NCBI GenBank assembly: GCA_030745875.1
Contig: JASLNT010000079.1
Span: 1-64,000, forward strand
Length of the DNA: 64,000 bases
Source: Phycisphaerae bacterium
Lineage (GTDB): Bacteria > Planctomycetota > Phycisphaerae > SM23-33
Direction of reading: 5' to 3'
The notes beneath the pieces were generated by a model that did no database searches, had not been told where the DNA came from, and saw nothing but the letters and a program-made list of their open reading frames with translations. Made by a program: the position numbers and the translations under genes. Each line of letters begins with the position of its first letter. Position 1 is the first letter of the stretch. Shown piece after piece: positions 7,909 to 17,078 of this stretch.

Positions 7909-9918
7909 TCATGCCTGGGACGCCTTCCTCCCGCCTCGGGCGAAGTGGGCTATCACGACCATCAGGAAGAACAGACCGACCCCGCCCAGCCCGACCCATC
8001 CGCCGCCCCACATGCCCGGCAGGCCTTTGGTCTTCTTCCAGGCCATGTAGATGCTTCCGATCAACACCGCCGCCACGCCAACAAGCATCAGCAGATTCCA
8101 GACCCACCGCAGCAGGAACTTGGGCATGTCGTCGCCCAGGAGTTTCCTCTGGTTCAGCAGCAGCGCGAACGTCGTGTAGGCTATCGGAATGACTATGAAT
8201 CCGATTACGGAAGTCGGGATCGCCAGGAACGGAGCCGCCCCGGACCAGATGAACGGTCCGAACACGCCTACCACCGGTATCATGCACCCGAATCGATACA
8301 ACCAACCGTGCGACGGGCGATCGACCATCTCGCAGATGGTGAATCCGTTTATCAGCATGAGGATGATGATACTGGAGATCGCCATGCCCACCACGCCGAT
8401 GCCGAATACGTAGTGCGCCACCACATCGCCGGTAAGCGGTGAGAGGGCTTTGGCCAGGTGGAGCGAATCCCGCCGGACCAGCATCGCCGCGAGTTTGCGG
8501 TCGGGCAGCGGGAGTTCATTGATCCTTGCGTCCAGAAGGGCCGCGGTCTCCTCCTTGCTCAGTTGGGAGCCCTTGCCGAACGTCGCGTCGAAGTCCTTGT
8601 CGCCCATCTGGTGCTTGATGCGTCCGGCGGCCTGTTTCTTGTATCCGCCCAGAAGCTTCTTGTCGATAGGCTGGACATTGCCTTCGCCAGCCTTTTTCAG
8701 AACGGGCATCAGGAGGCTCATCTTGTCTTCAAGCAGTGCGAACCCGATGAACTTCGCGTCGTTGACTGTCGGGAGAACAGCAGCCGCGGCGGCTTTGGGA
8801 AAAGTGTCCTTCGCCTCCTGCAGGACATTATCTTTATAAGCCTCCGCCAGTATCGTTTCGATTTGGGCGGTCTTCTGCTCGTCGGACAGGTCGCCGAATC
8901 CTGTTTCAGACGACTTGGCCACGATCGCGATGGCGGCTTCCTCCGCCGAGAACGGAACGCACGGTTTGTGGTGGAACTGGGCTGCCGCCGCGATCACGAC
9001 GCACCCGGTGGCCAGGATGAACGGGATGAACAGGCCTGTGGAAAGGTCGAATACCGCCAGACCGCGGAACTTCTTGTTCCACCCACGCTTGAGCATCGAG
9101 TACGGCAGCAGGAAGGTCATGTTTATCCCTACGGCGGTCGCCGCCGCTGCAATCAGGACATCCTGCTGTTCACCGACTATCTTATTCGACCAGAACTGGC
9201 CGAACTTCCCGGCGTCGGTCAAAATTGCACTGAATTTGTCAGCCGGCTCCCACAGCATGTTGATCTTCGGGATGAACCCGTTGCCGATGGCGCTCCAATC
9301 CAGCACGCCCTCTTTAGACATATAAGCTACTACGCCGACAAATGATATGACAATTACGGCGACCATGAGCTTCAGCAGGATGTTAAACAACTTGAGGCCC
9401 CATCCGCCCGAATCGTAGAGGAATACGATGATTATGCACAGCAAGGCGATGGCGCTGACTATCGCGATCTTGGCATGGTCGGGGTTCATGTCCTTGAACA
9501 TCTCGGGCATCAGGTTCTGCATTATCCCGCCGCAAGCCAGGTTGAACTGCGGAAGAGACCAGACACAGTTAGCCAATAACGTTGCAAGCAGCCATCCCCA
9601 ACCAAGAACAGGATTCACGTGTGTTCTAATAGCTTTGAAGGGCTTCTCACCCGTCGACAGCGTTACGTAGCTGATCGCACTGAGCATGATTATGCCGATG
9701 ATCATCGCTATCGGTTGAAGCCAGAGCAGCGAAAAACCTGCGAGCACGCCCAGGTACAAACTGGCGCCCAGCGACCCTCCGCCGAGGGTGATCGCGCTTT
9801 GAAGCCAGCCCGGTCCCGACAGCTTGAAATACGCTCCCAGTGTCGCCATGCGCCCTTTGGCTTGGGCGGTTTCGATGATCTGAAGGTCTCGCGCGACTCC
9901 CGAATTCTTGTCTGCCAT
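7909..9918 (-). CDS. NRAMP-like membrane transporter with a large soluble insertion
   Basis: A 669-residue polytopic membrane protein. The N-terminal part (GPGWLQSAITLGGGS in the first membrane segment, then many hydrophobic helices) follows the NRAMP/APC-type layout of divalent metal transporters. The usual DPGN metal-binding motif of helix 1 is replaced by LGGGS, and helix 6 has GINMTFLLPYSML in place of the classical MPHN. A soluble, charged stretch of about 150 residues (about 330-490) interrupts the membrane part. The substrate may therefore not be Mn/Fe. It lies 13 bases downstream of a Gfo/Idh gene in the same operon, so an organic substrate is possible; this is inference. Confidence 0.75.
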   Translation of the reverse strand: MADKNSGVARDLQIIETAQAKGRMATLGAYFKLSGPGWLQSAITLGGGSLGASLYLGVLAGFSLLWLQPIAMIIGIIMLSAISYVTLSTGEKPFKAIRTHVNPVLGWGWLLATLLANCVWSLPQFNLACGGIMQNLMPEMFKDMNPDHAKIAIVSAIALLCIIIVFLYDSGGWGLKLFNILLKLMVAVIVISFVGVVAYMSKEGVLDWSAIGNGFIPKINMLWEPADKFSAILTDAGKFGQFWSNKIVGEQQDVLIAAAATAVGINMTFLLPYSMLKRGWNKKFRGLAVFDLSTGLFIPFILATGCVVIAAAAQFHHKPCVPFSAEEAAIAIVAKSSETGFGDLSDEQKTAQIETILAEAYKDNVLQEAKDTFPKAAAAAVLPTVNDAKFIGFALLEDKMSLLMPVLKKAGEGNVQPIDKKLLGGYKKQAAGRIKHQMGDKDFDATFGKGSQLSKEETAALLDARINELPLPDRKLAAMLVRRDSLHLAKALSPLTGDVVAHYVFGIGVVGMAISSIIILMLINGFTICEMVDRPSHGWLYRFGCMIPVVGVFGPFIWSGAAPFLAIPTSVIGFIVIPIAYTTFALLLNQRKLLGDDMPKFLLRWVWNLLMLVGVAAVLIGSIYMAWKKTKGLPGMWGGGWVGLGGVGLFFLMVVIAHFARGGRKASQA

Positions 9919-9931
9919 TTGCCTTGCCTCG

Positions 9932-11119
9932 TCAGTCCAATGTTGTTATGGAAACTTCCGTTCCCTTCTGCTCAGCCGAAACGTACGCGCTGTAAATTGT
10001 TGTAATGCAGTCGGCGGCCAGTGTGATGTTCGACTCCACCGGGTCTCCGTATGCAACCGTTCGGTAGAACGCCTCTATTTCCTGCGGATAGCCCGTGAAC
10101 CAGTCTTCATCCGGCGAGGGATCAGACCAGCCGGCTTTGGTTCCGATCTTCTCGACAACGTAAATGTCGTCGAAATTCGACTCCAGACAGTTGTAGGTGC
10201 TCATCGCGGTGTTCGGATTGATGTTGCAGATGCTGCGATGGTTATTGGCTGCTACTTCGATCCAGTTGTGGATGCCTCCGACGATGATGTCTGAGGCGAA
10301 TATGTCGGCGATGGTTCCGTCTTCGAACACCACGTGCATCATCGAGAAGTCGTCGATGTCGTAGTAGTCGCTGCGGATGTGTCCTTCGTCGCGAAAACTG
10401 TCCATGCGCGTGATAGCATGAGTTCGCGCCGAAATGCTCGCCGGGCGAATCGGCCTGCCGTTTCGCGCGATTCCCTCGACCCGCTTAAGGTAAAGCGCAG
10501 CAGTCAGCGGATGACATCCTTTACCGATCATCACCCCGCCGCCGGAATACTTCCACTGGGCGTAGGTCTTGGCGTGCGAACCGGAGTGGGCCTCTTCACC
10601 GTGAATCCAGAGTATCTGGGCTCCGGTTTTCTCGATGATCTCGCGCTCTTTCTGGATCGACGGAGCGTAGACCCAGTTCTCAGCGTACAGAATCTGACCC
10701 TTGCTGGCATGCTCGGCAGCCAGCATCCGCTTAACCGATGCGATCGCCTCATCCAGGGCAGTCTGCTTGCAGCAGGTATCCCCGTTGAAATCGTCCGATC
10801 CGTCGCCGAAGTACCCGGTGAGCGGTTTCTCAACGATTACGAATTTGTCTTTCTCCAGGGCGGCGATAGCGACTTCTTCGTGGGCTGTTGCGGTCGTGCA
10901 AACGTGCACAACGTCCACGCTGTCGATCATCTCATCAAGCGTATCGAACGCCTTTATGTCGCGTTGTGCGGCGAAATCCGCGGTCTGGTCGGCGTCTATT
11001 GCGAACACGCCCACGACTTCCGGATTCGTACCATAGACCTTCTTTATCGCCTCGAAGTGGAACGACGCCGAGAACCCGGCGCCTGCAATTCCGCTGCGAA
11101 CGTCCTTTCTTTTGGCCAT
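9932..11119 (-). CDS. Cytoplasmic Gfo/Idh/MocA family oxidoreductase
   Basis: The true start is ATG 11119 (MAKRKDVRSGIAGAGFSASF), with AGGAAG 6 bases upstream; the frame runs on upstream to 11698 but that part is antisense to the dihaem gene and is not coding. The product has 395 residues and no signal peptide. GIAGAGFSASFHFEAI is the NAD(P)-binding loop, CTTATAHEEVAIAAL and VIVEKPLTGYFGDG are typical family motifs, and HGEEAHSGSHAK and GGGVMIGKGCHPL are in the substrate-binding half. It likely oxidises or reduces a sugar derivative in the cytoplasm. It is followed after 13 bases by the NRAMP-like transporter. Confidence 0.88.
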   Translation of the reverse strand: MAKRKDVRSGIAGAGFSASFHFEAIKKVYGTNPEVVGVFAIDADQTADFAAQRDIKAFDTLDEMIDSVDVVHVCTTATAHEEVAIAALEKDKFVIVEKPLTGYFGDGSDDFNGDTCCKQTALDEAIASVKRMLAAEHASKGQILYAENWVYAPSIQKEREIIEKTGAQILWIHGEEAHSGSHAKTYAQWKYSGGGVMIGKGCHPLTAALYLKRVEGIARNGRPIRPASISARTHAITRMDSFRDEGHIRSDYYDIDDFSMMHVVFEDGTIADIFASDIIVGGIHNWIEVAANNHRSICNINPNTAMSTYNCLESNFDDIYVVEKIGTKAGWSDPSPDEDWFTGYPQEIEAFYRTVAYGDPVESNITLAADCITTIYSAYVSAEQKGTEVSITTLD

Positions 11120-11269
11120 GCGTATCTTCCTGACAAGGATATCCCCCTCCTGTAGGGCACTATGATGCCAATGACGCCTGCCGACTGCAAGCGAATTGTC
11201 CCATTGCGGCTTGTCGAACGCCCTTTGCCTTATCGGATTGACAGTGTAAACTCTCGGTGAGGCGTAATC

Positions 11270-14233
11270 ATGATTGATCGTTCCGGCATACTGAAAGGGG
11301 CGTTGTGGAGTGTCGCGTGCGTTCTGGCTGCGTGCGGACCGGTTTTCAGCGCTCCGGCCGGGCAGATCCAGGCCGATTGGCTCCGCGAGGAGCAGGTGAC
11401 CCGGAACGTGAAAGTCGATTCGGTGCAAGCCATCGAAGGTGCGGTGAAGCGCGGGCGATTGATGATAATCGACTTTCGCCAGGCCGGAGAGATTGCGGCG
11501 GCTGGCGGGGCGGCGGCTAGACTCGACGCCATCGAGGCAAAATGCGCCGCATTGAGGGAAAAGGCGGTCATTGCGGGAACCTGGAAGAAGCTGTACTTCG
11601 AGGCTCGTTGGGCGGTCAGGAAGCTTGCATTCGCCAACCCGAAGCTCAATTTCAAGGAACTGCTGTTCGTGCGTCGCAACTGGCCGAAGTGGAATCACCA
11701 GTGCTCACACCGCGTTGGCGAGGCCCAGCAACCGGGAGCGAATATCTGCGTGCTTTCGCCTCTTGCGCCGGACGGTAGGGTGCGCAACGTGCTTTCGGGC
11801 AAGTACGCCAATGGCGGGATCGGACGCCCCGACCTGTCGTACGACGGAAGACGCATTGTTTTTCCCTACGCTTCTCGGCGCCCCAAGGCCACAAGTTACG
11901 GATACGGCAAGCCGGATATTCGCGGTGGGGCGTGCCTGCCGTACGATATCTACGAGGCGGGCCTCGACGGTAAGAATCCCAAACGCCTGACCAACGACCC
12001 GAAGAACGAAGACACCGAACCGTGCTATCTTCCCGACGGGCGGATAGCGTTCATGTCGTCGCGGGCAGGGCGGTTGGTCCAGTGCGGCGACTGGGCGCTG
12101 GCGTGCGGTATGTACTCGATGAAGCCCGACGGATCGGACGTCCGCCAGATAACCGAACCGAAGGAAGGCGAGTTCTACCCCAGCATGCTCGACGACGGGC
12201 GCATCATGTACACCCGCTGGGACTACGTGATGAAGGGATACAATGTTATTCAGCAACTCTGGGCGGTTAATCCCGACGGGCGGAGGGCGCAGCTGGTTTA
12301 CGGGGACCATTACGCATTCTCGCGCGGGCCGATCGCGTTTCAGGAAGCCCGCCAGATCCCCGGTACGAGCAAAGTGATATGCGTCGGAGCGGCCCATCAC
12401 AACAGCGGCGTGGGCCCGATCATGATCGTGGACACAGCGGGCAATCGAGGCGGTCCGGACTCGATGCGAAGAATAACGCCCCAGGTCGCCTATCCGGAAA
12501 TCAGGTTCGCCAGCGAAGTTCTAGATCGATACAAAGACTCACAGCACACGGCGCGCGGACGAACGGACGCCGGGTGGTACTCCAGCCCTTACCCGCTTAG
12601 CGAAAACCAGTTCATAGCGTCGTATTCCTTTGATAAGAACAACACGTCGACCCATGGGTACGGGCTGTATCTCTGCGACGTTCACGGTAATCGCGACCTG
12701 ATATATCGCGGGAAGGGTTACTCGTGCTATTCGCCGATCCCGTTGCGGGCTCGAGCCAAACCGCGGATCATCCCCGATATGGTCAGGGGCGTGGATCCCA
12801 AAACGCCCGGAGTGCTCACTATTTCGGACATCTACCAGGGCCTGGACGGGATAAAGCGAGGCGAAGTGAAGCACCTGCGAGTGCTCGAGACATATTCGAA
12901 GACCGTGCACACCACGCCCCAACGCGTCGACATGGGCGTCGGATGCGGTTGGGACGCTCGCGGCGTGCTGGGCGTTGTTCCGGTCGAGGCCGACGGATCG
13001 GCCCATTTCGAGGTCCCGCCCTTCAAGCAGATATTCTTCGAAGCTCTGGACGACAATTATCTCGAGATTCGCCGGATGCGGAATTTCATGAACGTGATGC
13101 CCGGTGAGAAGACCGGCTGTGTCGGATGTCACGAGCCTTATGGCACGCTTCCCGCCAAGGCCGGTCCGGGCGGGCCGGTGGCGATGAAACGCCCGCCGTC
13201 GAAACTCGCCGCCCCGCCCTGGGGCGACGGAGCGATCGGCTTCAAGCGGGTGGTCCAGCCCGTGCTGGACCTGCGCTGCATAAGTTGCCACGACGGTTCG
13301 GTTAACACCGACAAGAACAGTCAATTGAAGAAATCCTTCGACCTTCGCGGAACGCAAATGGTGATCGCTCCCGCGCCGTACGATCGCGACCAGGGCCCGC
13401 AGCACGCGGTGTCCGATTCTTTCCTGAAATTGCTGAGCTACGTTTCGTACATAAAGGTTGGCGGGTATCCCGGCCGGAGGCTGCCCCTGGGCGTCAACGC
13501 AACCGGTTCGCGCGTAAGCAAGCTGATGAAACTGCTGGCCGATGGCGGTCATTACAAGGTCAAATTGAAGACCGACGAGTGGCGGGCGCTGGCGGCGTGG
13601 ATAGACTGCAATGCTCCGTTCTACGGCGGATGGGACGAGATCGTGATCGGTAAGAAGGCTCCCCGGGTGAGGCGCGTCAGACCTGCGGCCGACGGCGGGC
13701 TCGGAGCCGCGGCTCGCAGGAAAGCGATCGAAGGCAAGCTGCGGATCGGAGTGAAGCTGGATGCGTTTCTGAATTGTGGAGCCGAACAGACCAACGACAA
13801 GAAAGACGCTGTCCGAATTACTCAGGTGCGCGGACGAAGTTGGAGCTTCGCCAAGGGGAGTATCGAAGGCGTATCTCCAACACAATCGCTCATTTCGTTC
13901 GACGACAAGGAGGTCGTTTTCGAGATTAGCGGGTTGACCGGAGGCAGGCGGTACAGCGTGGGCCTGACCTGGTGGGATTTCGACACCGCCGCTCGCAAAC
14001 AGAGCGTGTGGGTTTCGAACGTCGACGGTTCGTCCGGGATCTGTGCGATCAAGCCTGCGGCGTTGCCAAGCTATAAGGTCCGAAAACATCCGCCCGCCGA
14101 GTTGTCCTTTGCGATAGATCAGTTGCGGGCCAAAGCGGGCAAGTGTAAACTCGCCATCCGCAAAGAAGCGGAGCACAACAGCGTGATCTGCGAAATATGG
14201 ATTACGTCGAAGAAAACAGGAACCACGCCATGA
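11270..14233 (+). CDS. Secreted dihaem beta-propeller protein, hydrazine-synthase-alpha-like, with C-terminal WWDxD module
   Basis: A 987-residue paralogue of the gene at 2368. Its signal peptide is [20 protein letters not shown], and GGTGAGG lies 7 bases before the ATG is GGTGAGG. A PD40-like propeller fills the middle (blades with [14 protein letters not shown] and [13 protein letters not shown]). Haem motifs are CVGCH at about residue 617 and CISCH at about 670, each followed by the PPWGDG...VQPVLD-type linker. It lacks the N-terminal LamG domain of the first copy. Residues about 825-985 form a separate beta-rich module ([11 protein letters not shown]...QSVW) that recurs in the HEAT/ThuA protein at 43130. 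The stop overlaps the next gene by 4 bases (ATGA). Confidence 0.85.
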   Translation: MIDRSGILKGALWSVACVLAACGPVFSAPAGQIQADWLREEQVTRNVKVDSVQAIEGAVKRGRLMIIDFRQAGEIAAAGGAAARLDAIEAKCAALREKAVIAGTWKKLYFEARWAVRKLAFANPKLNFKELLFVRRNWPKWNHQCSHRVGEAQQPGANICVLSPLAPDGRVRNVLSGKYANGGIGRPDLSYDGRRIVFPYASRRPKATSYGYGKPDIRGGACLPYDIYEAGLDGKNPKRLTNDPKNEDTEPCYLPDGRIAFMSSRAGRLVQCGDWALACGMYSMKPDGSDVRQITEPKEGEFYPSMLDDGRIMYTRWDYVMKGYNVIQQLWAVNPDGRRAQLVYGDHYAFSRGPIAFQEARQIPGTSKVICVGAAHHNSGVGPIMIVDTAGNRGGPDSMRRITPQVAYPEIRFASEVLDRYKDSQHTARGRTDAGWYSSPYPLSENQFIASYSFDKNNTSTHGYGLYLCDVHGNRDLIYRGKGYSCYSPIPLRARAKPRIIPDMVRGVDPKTPGVLTISDIYQGLDGIKRGEVKHLRVLETYSKTVHTTPQRVDMGVGCGWDARGVLGVVPVEADGSAHFEVPPFKQIFFEALDDNYLEIRRMRNFMNVMPGEKTGCVGCHEPYGTLPAKAGPGGPVAMKRPPSKLAAPPWGDGAIGFKRVVQPVLDLRCISCHDGSVNTDKNSQLKKSFDLRGTQMVIAPAPYDRDQGPQHAVSDSFLKLLSYVSYIKVGGYPGRRLPLGVNATGSRVSKLMKLLADGGHYKVKLKTDEWRALAAWIDCNAPFYGGWDEIVIGKKAPRVRRVRPAADGGLGAAARRKAIEGKLRIGVKLDAFLNCGAEQTNDKKDAVRITQVRGRSWSFAKGSIEGVSPTQSLISFDDKEVVFEISGLTGGRRYSVGLTWWDFDTAARKQSVWVSNVDGSSGICAIKPAALPSYKVRKHPPAELSFAIDQLRAKAGKCKLAIRKEAEHNSVICEIWITSKKTGTTP

Positions 14234-14805
14234 AAGTAGTAGCATTCAACGGAAGCGGACGCAAGGACGGGAACACGGCGATGCTGATCGCCGAGGCATT
14301 CAAGCCTCTCCAGGCCGCCGGTGTCGAAACGGAAATGGTGCAGCTTGCGGGAAACACGATTCGCGGATGCACCGCGTGCTACAAGTGCGTGGAGAATCAG
14401 GATCAGCGTTGCGTTATCGGAAACGATATCATAAACGACTGCATCGCCAAGATGATCGAAGCCGACGGGATTATTCTGGCTTCGCCCACGTATTTCGCCG
14501 ACGTAAGCGCCGAACTGAAAGCGCTGATCGACCGGGCGGGGATCGTAACTCGCGTTAACGATAACCTCCTGAAACGCAAGGCGGGTGCGGCGATAGTGGC
14601 GGTTCGGCGCGGCGGGGCGATCCATGCGTTCGATTCGATCAATCACTTCTTCCTGCTGTCCCAGATGATCGTACCCGGGTCGAGCTACTGGAACTTTGGT
14701 ATTGGGCGCCACATCGGAGACGTGCAGGACGACGCCGAAGGCCTCGAGACCATGACCGATCTTGGTGAGAATATGGCTTGGTTGCTGGGGAAGATGAACG
14801 CTTAG
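14230..14805 (+). CDS. Flavodoxin-fold NADPH-dependent FMN reductase / iron-sulfur flavoprotein
   Basis: Start ATG 14230 overlaps the upstream stop (ATGA) and has AGGA 8 bases upstream, so it is translationally coupled to the dihaem gene; product 191 residues. [12 protein letters not shown] is the FMN-phosphate loop of the NADPH-dependent FMN reductase fold. [16 protein letters not shown] (about residues 46-61) gives the compact C-x2-C-x2-C-x7-C pattern seen in archaeal-type iron-sulfur flavoproteins, which bind a [4Fe-4S] cluster. It is probably a cytoplasmic electron-transfer flavoprotein. A functional link to the exported dihaem protein is suggested only by the gene coupling. Confidence 0.85.
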   Translation: MKVVAFNGSGRKDGNTAMLIAEAFKPLQAAGVETEMVQLAGNTIRGCTACYKCVENQDQRCVIGNDIINDCIAKMIEADGIILASPTYFADVSAELKALIDRAGIVTRVNDNLLKRKAGAAIVAVRRGGAIHAFDSINHFFLLSQMIVPGSSYWNFGIGRHIGDVQDDAEGLETMTDLGENMAWLLGKMNA

Positions 14806-14874
14806 CGGGATGCGGACCGGAGAGAATATAGGCGGTTCCGTACGATTAACGCCCGCGACATGTTCGCCAGCCGT

Positions 14875-15720
14875 CTACGCCGAGTGCAGCAGCACTCGAA
14901 ACGCGGTTTCCTGTCCGGGATGGATGTCGGCTTGGATGTTTCCGTAGAGGCTCTTGATGCAGTCGTAAACACCAGCCAGACCCGGATTCGCATCTTTTCC
15001 GGTCCCACCGGCTGGGCGGACCGGCTCGCAGACTCCATTGTCGGTCTCGCCGTTTGCTCCGCTATTCATGCCGCAAACGCAAATCTCCACATATGGCCCC
15101 GGGACCAGTTGGCCGCCATAATCACCCCGTGATTCATCGTCAAGTACGATATTCCTGGTCGTCAGGATGAGCACTCCTCCGTCGGGCATGGTGTCGCAGG
15201 CGCTGACGCCCAGATTCAGCAGTACGCTTTTGATTTGCGACGGATCGGCCAGTATGTGCGGCGGATCGGCCTGCATATCCAGTCTAATGTCGATTCGCTT
15301 GTCGATCCCGTGGTTTAGCAGGGCGACTGCCTCCTCGATAATTGCGGTGGTGTCTACGGAGACGATCTTGCAGGCGCCCTTGTGAGCGAAGTCCAGCAAC
15401 TGTCTGTTCAGGCTCGTCGCTCGCTTGGATGCTTCCAGTATCTGGGCGAGCATGTCGACTCGATCGGCCTTGGGGAAACCGTCCATCTGCAGGAGTTCGG
15501 CGTTTCCCTGGATGGCGGTCAGGATGTTGTTGAAATCGTGAGCTATTCCGCCGGCCAATCTGCCGATGGCCTCCATCTTCAACGCATGAGATGCACGTTG
15601 ATCGTCATTACCGCCGGAATTGCGGTTCGGCGGATCCGTCGCCGCCTTCCTGTCCAACTCGGTTACTTCGGCGATCAGCTGATCTTTGGTCTTGTCTTGA
15701 TCTATCACGGTGAATTTCAC
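14875..15720 (-). CDS. Soluble histidine-kinase-like protein with degenerate ATP-binding domain
   Basis: A 281-residue protein starting at GTG 15720 (an in-frame TGA lies directly upstream). A short N-terminal helix is followed by a clear HisKA H-box, AGGIAHDFNNILTAI (about residues 57-71), with the phospho-acceptor His. The ATPase-like domain is present but its motifs are eroded. The N-box reads NLGVSACDTMPDGG with Ser where the second Asn is expected, the G1 box reads VCGMNSGANGE with no DxGxG, and the G2 box lacks GTGLGL. It has no membrane segment or sensor domain, and no response regulator is adjacent. It may be a pseudokinase or a His-phosphotransfer protein. Confidence 0.75.
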   Translation of the reverse strand: MKFTVIDQDKTKDQLIAEVTELDRKAATDPPNRNSGGNDDQRASHALKMEAIGRLAGGIAHDFNNILTAIQGNAELLQMDGFPKADRVDMLAQILEASKRATSLNRQLLDFAHKGACKIVSVDTTAIIEEAVALLNHGIDKRIDIRLDMQADPPHILADPSQIKSVLLNLGVSACDTMPDGGVLILTTRNIVLDDESRGDYGGQLVPGPYVEICVCGMNSGANGETDNGVCEPVRPAGGTGKDANPGLAGVYDCIKSLYGNIQADIHPGQETAFRVLLHSA

Positions 15721-15837
15721 TCACAGGTTTCCGACCAGGTAACTATATTATATCGGACGAAAGAGCCGGTGGGATTTCCAGGAAGTTGTTTAATTCAAAT
15801 TTTCTAATCTTGCGTTATGCGGCTAAACGGATAAATA

Positions 15838-16923
15838 ATGAAGATTCTTGCACTCGGACCATATTACGGAGGCAGCCACAGGCAATTCCTGGACTCTTGG
15901 TCGTCCCACAGCCGCCATGACTTCACGATCCTGCACCTGCCCGCCCACAAATGGAAATGGCGAATGAGGCATGCGCCGGTAACGCTGGCTGACCGTGTCG
16001 GCGAGCTGTTCGCATCCGGGGACCGATGGGATGCGATATTCTGCAGCGATATGCTGAACCTGGCCGAGTTCCTCGGGCTCGCGCCGTCCCCGCTGCGAGC
16101 ACTGCCTGCAGTAGCGTATTTCCACGAAAACCAACTTACTTATCCTGACGACCGCAAAGATCCGCGGGACATACACTTCGGCCTGTCGAATATGGTCACC
16201 GCACTAGCCGGTCAGGCGTGGTTCAATTCGGAGTTCCATCGCGAGTCATTCCTCGGAGCCCTCGAGGCCCTGCTGGCCGCCATGCCCGACTACCAACTGA
16301 CCGACGCGCCCAAGCGAATCCGATCGACCAGTCGCGTCATGCACCCGGGCGTCGACCCATTCCCGCCTCGCGGCCCGAGGCCCGACGGGCCCATGCGGAT
16401 ACTCTGGGCCGCACGCTGGGAGCACGACAAGGGCCCCGAGACGTTCTTCGACGCAATCGGACGCCTGCAGGACGCCGGAGTCGACTTCCGCCTCAGCGTC
16501 ATCGGCCAGCAGTTCAACCAGGTCCCGCCAGTATTCGCCGCCGCACGAACCCGGCTGGCCGACCGGATCGACCGCTGGGGATACCAGGAAACGCTCGACG
16601 ACTATCGCGCCGCGCTCATGGAGGCCGACGTATTCGTCTCGACCGCTCGGCACGAGTTCTTCGGCATCAGCGCAGTAGAAGCCGCAGCCGCCGGCGCCAC
16701 GCCCGTTCTGCCGGAGCGCCTGGCCTACCCGGAAGTTTTCCAACTCGGCAAGGCCCAAGGCGCAGAAGCGTTCTTCTACTCCGGCGGGGCGAGGGGTTTA
16801 GCCCGCAGACTGACCGAACTTGCCGACCGACGCCTCTGGCCCAACGCTGCGGCGATAGTAGAGCATTTGTCCTGGCCAACAGTCGCATCCGCGATGGACG
16901 ACGCGATCGAGCGCAACGATTAA
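15838..16923 (+). CDS. GTDC1/QTMAN-like glycosyltransferase (possible tRNA-queuosine mannosyltransferase)
   Basis: A 361-residue protein. The N-terminus (MKILALGPYYGGSHRQFLDS ... LPAHKWKWRMRHA) matches the DUF3524 domain that precedes the glycosyltransferase domain in GTDC1, the vertebrate tRNA-queuosine mannosyltransferase. The C-terminal half is a GT-B family 4-type domain (RILWAARWEHDKGPETF, then DVFVSTARHEFFGISAVEAAAAG with the conserved Glu). In bacteria such proteins may glycosylate queuosine in tRNA; this assignment rests on family resemblance only. There is no signal peptide, consistent with a cytoplasmic tRNA substrate. It is transcribed divergently from the kinase-like gene, with a 117-base gap. 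Confidence 0.75.
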   Translation: MKILALGPYYGGSHRQFLDSWSSHSRHDFTILHLPAHKWKWRMRHAPVTLADRVGELFASGDRWDAIFCSDMLNLAEFLGLAPSPLRALPAVAYFHENQLTYPDDRKDPRDIHFGLSNMVTALAGQAWFNSEFHRESFLGALEALLAAMPDYQLTDAPKRIRSTSRVMHPGVDPFPPRGPRPDGPMRILWAARWEHDKGPETFFDAIGRLQDAGVDFRLSVIGQQFNQVPPVFAAARTRLADRIDRWGYQETLDDYRAALMEADVFVSTARHEFFGISAVEAAAAGATPVLPERLAYPEVFQLGKAQGAEAFFYSGGARGLARRLTELADRRLWPNAAAIVEHLSWPTVASAMDDAIERND

Positions 16924-16934
16924 TCCTTCCGATC

Positions 16935-17028
16935 GCTGCTAAGCCGCAAGCGGCAAACAAGATGGGATTCCATATGGGCGGGCGGATGGGACTCGAACCT
17001 GGAATCGGGCCGCTTGCGGCTTAGTAGC
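16935..17028. repeat. Pair of inverted REP-like palindromes
   Basis: A 20-base sequence at 16935-16954 (core GCTAAGCCGCAAGCGGC) is repeated in inverted orientation at 17009-17028 with one mismatch. Each copy contains its own palindrome (GCCGC-AA-GCGGC). The 54-base spacer holds no gene. The layout resembles a bacterial REP doublet between convergent genes and could serve as a bidirectional transcript end. Confidence 0.7.
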
Positions 17029-17078
17029 GGGCGGGAGGCCTGTTGCATAATCTCCATTGTTCACAGCGACACCATGCC

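Noticed and set aside
11120-11698. N-terminal extension of the cytoplasmic Gfo/Idh frame
   Set aside because: It overlaps the divergent dihaem gene, lacks domain features, and a good start with ribosome binding site exists at 11119.
12539-14245. A 568-codon minus-strand frame opposite the second dihaem gene
   Set aside because: Antisense shadow of a gene with clear haem and propeller motifs.
16975-17035. A tRNA-like T-arm string (GGTTCGAGTCC on the minus strand)
   Set aside because: No acceptor, D or anticodon arm can be folded around it, and the T-stem halves do not pair. It lies in the spacer of an inverted repeat.
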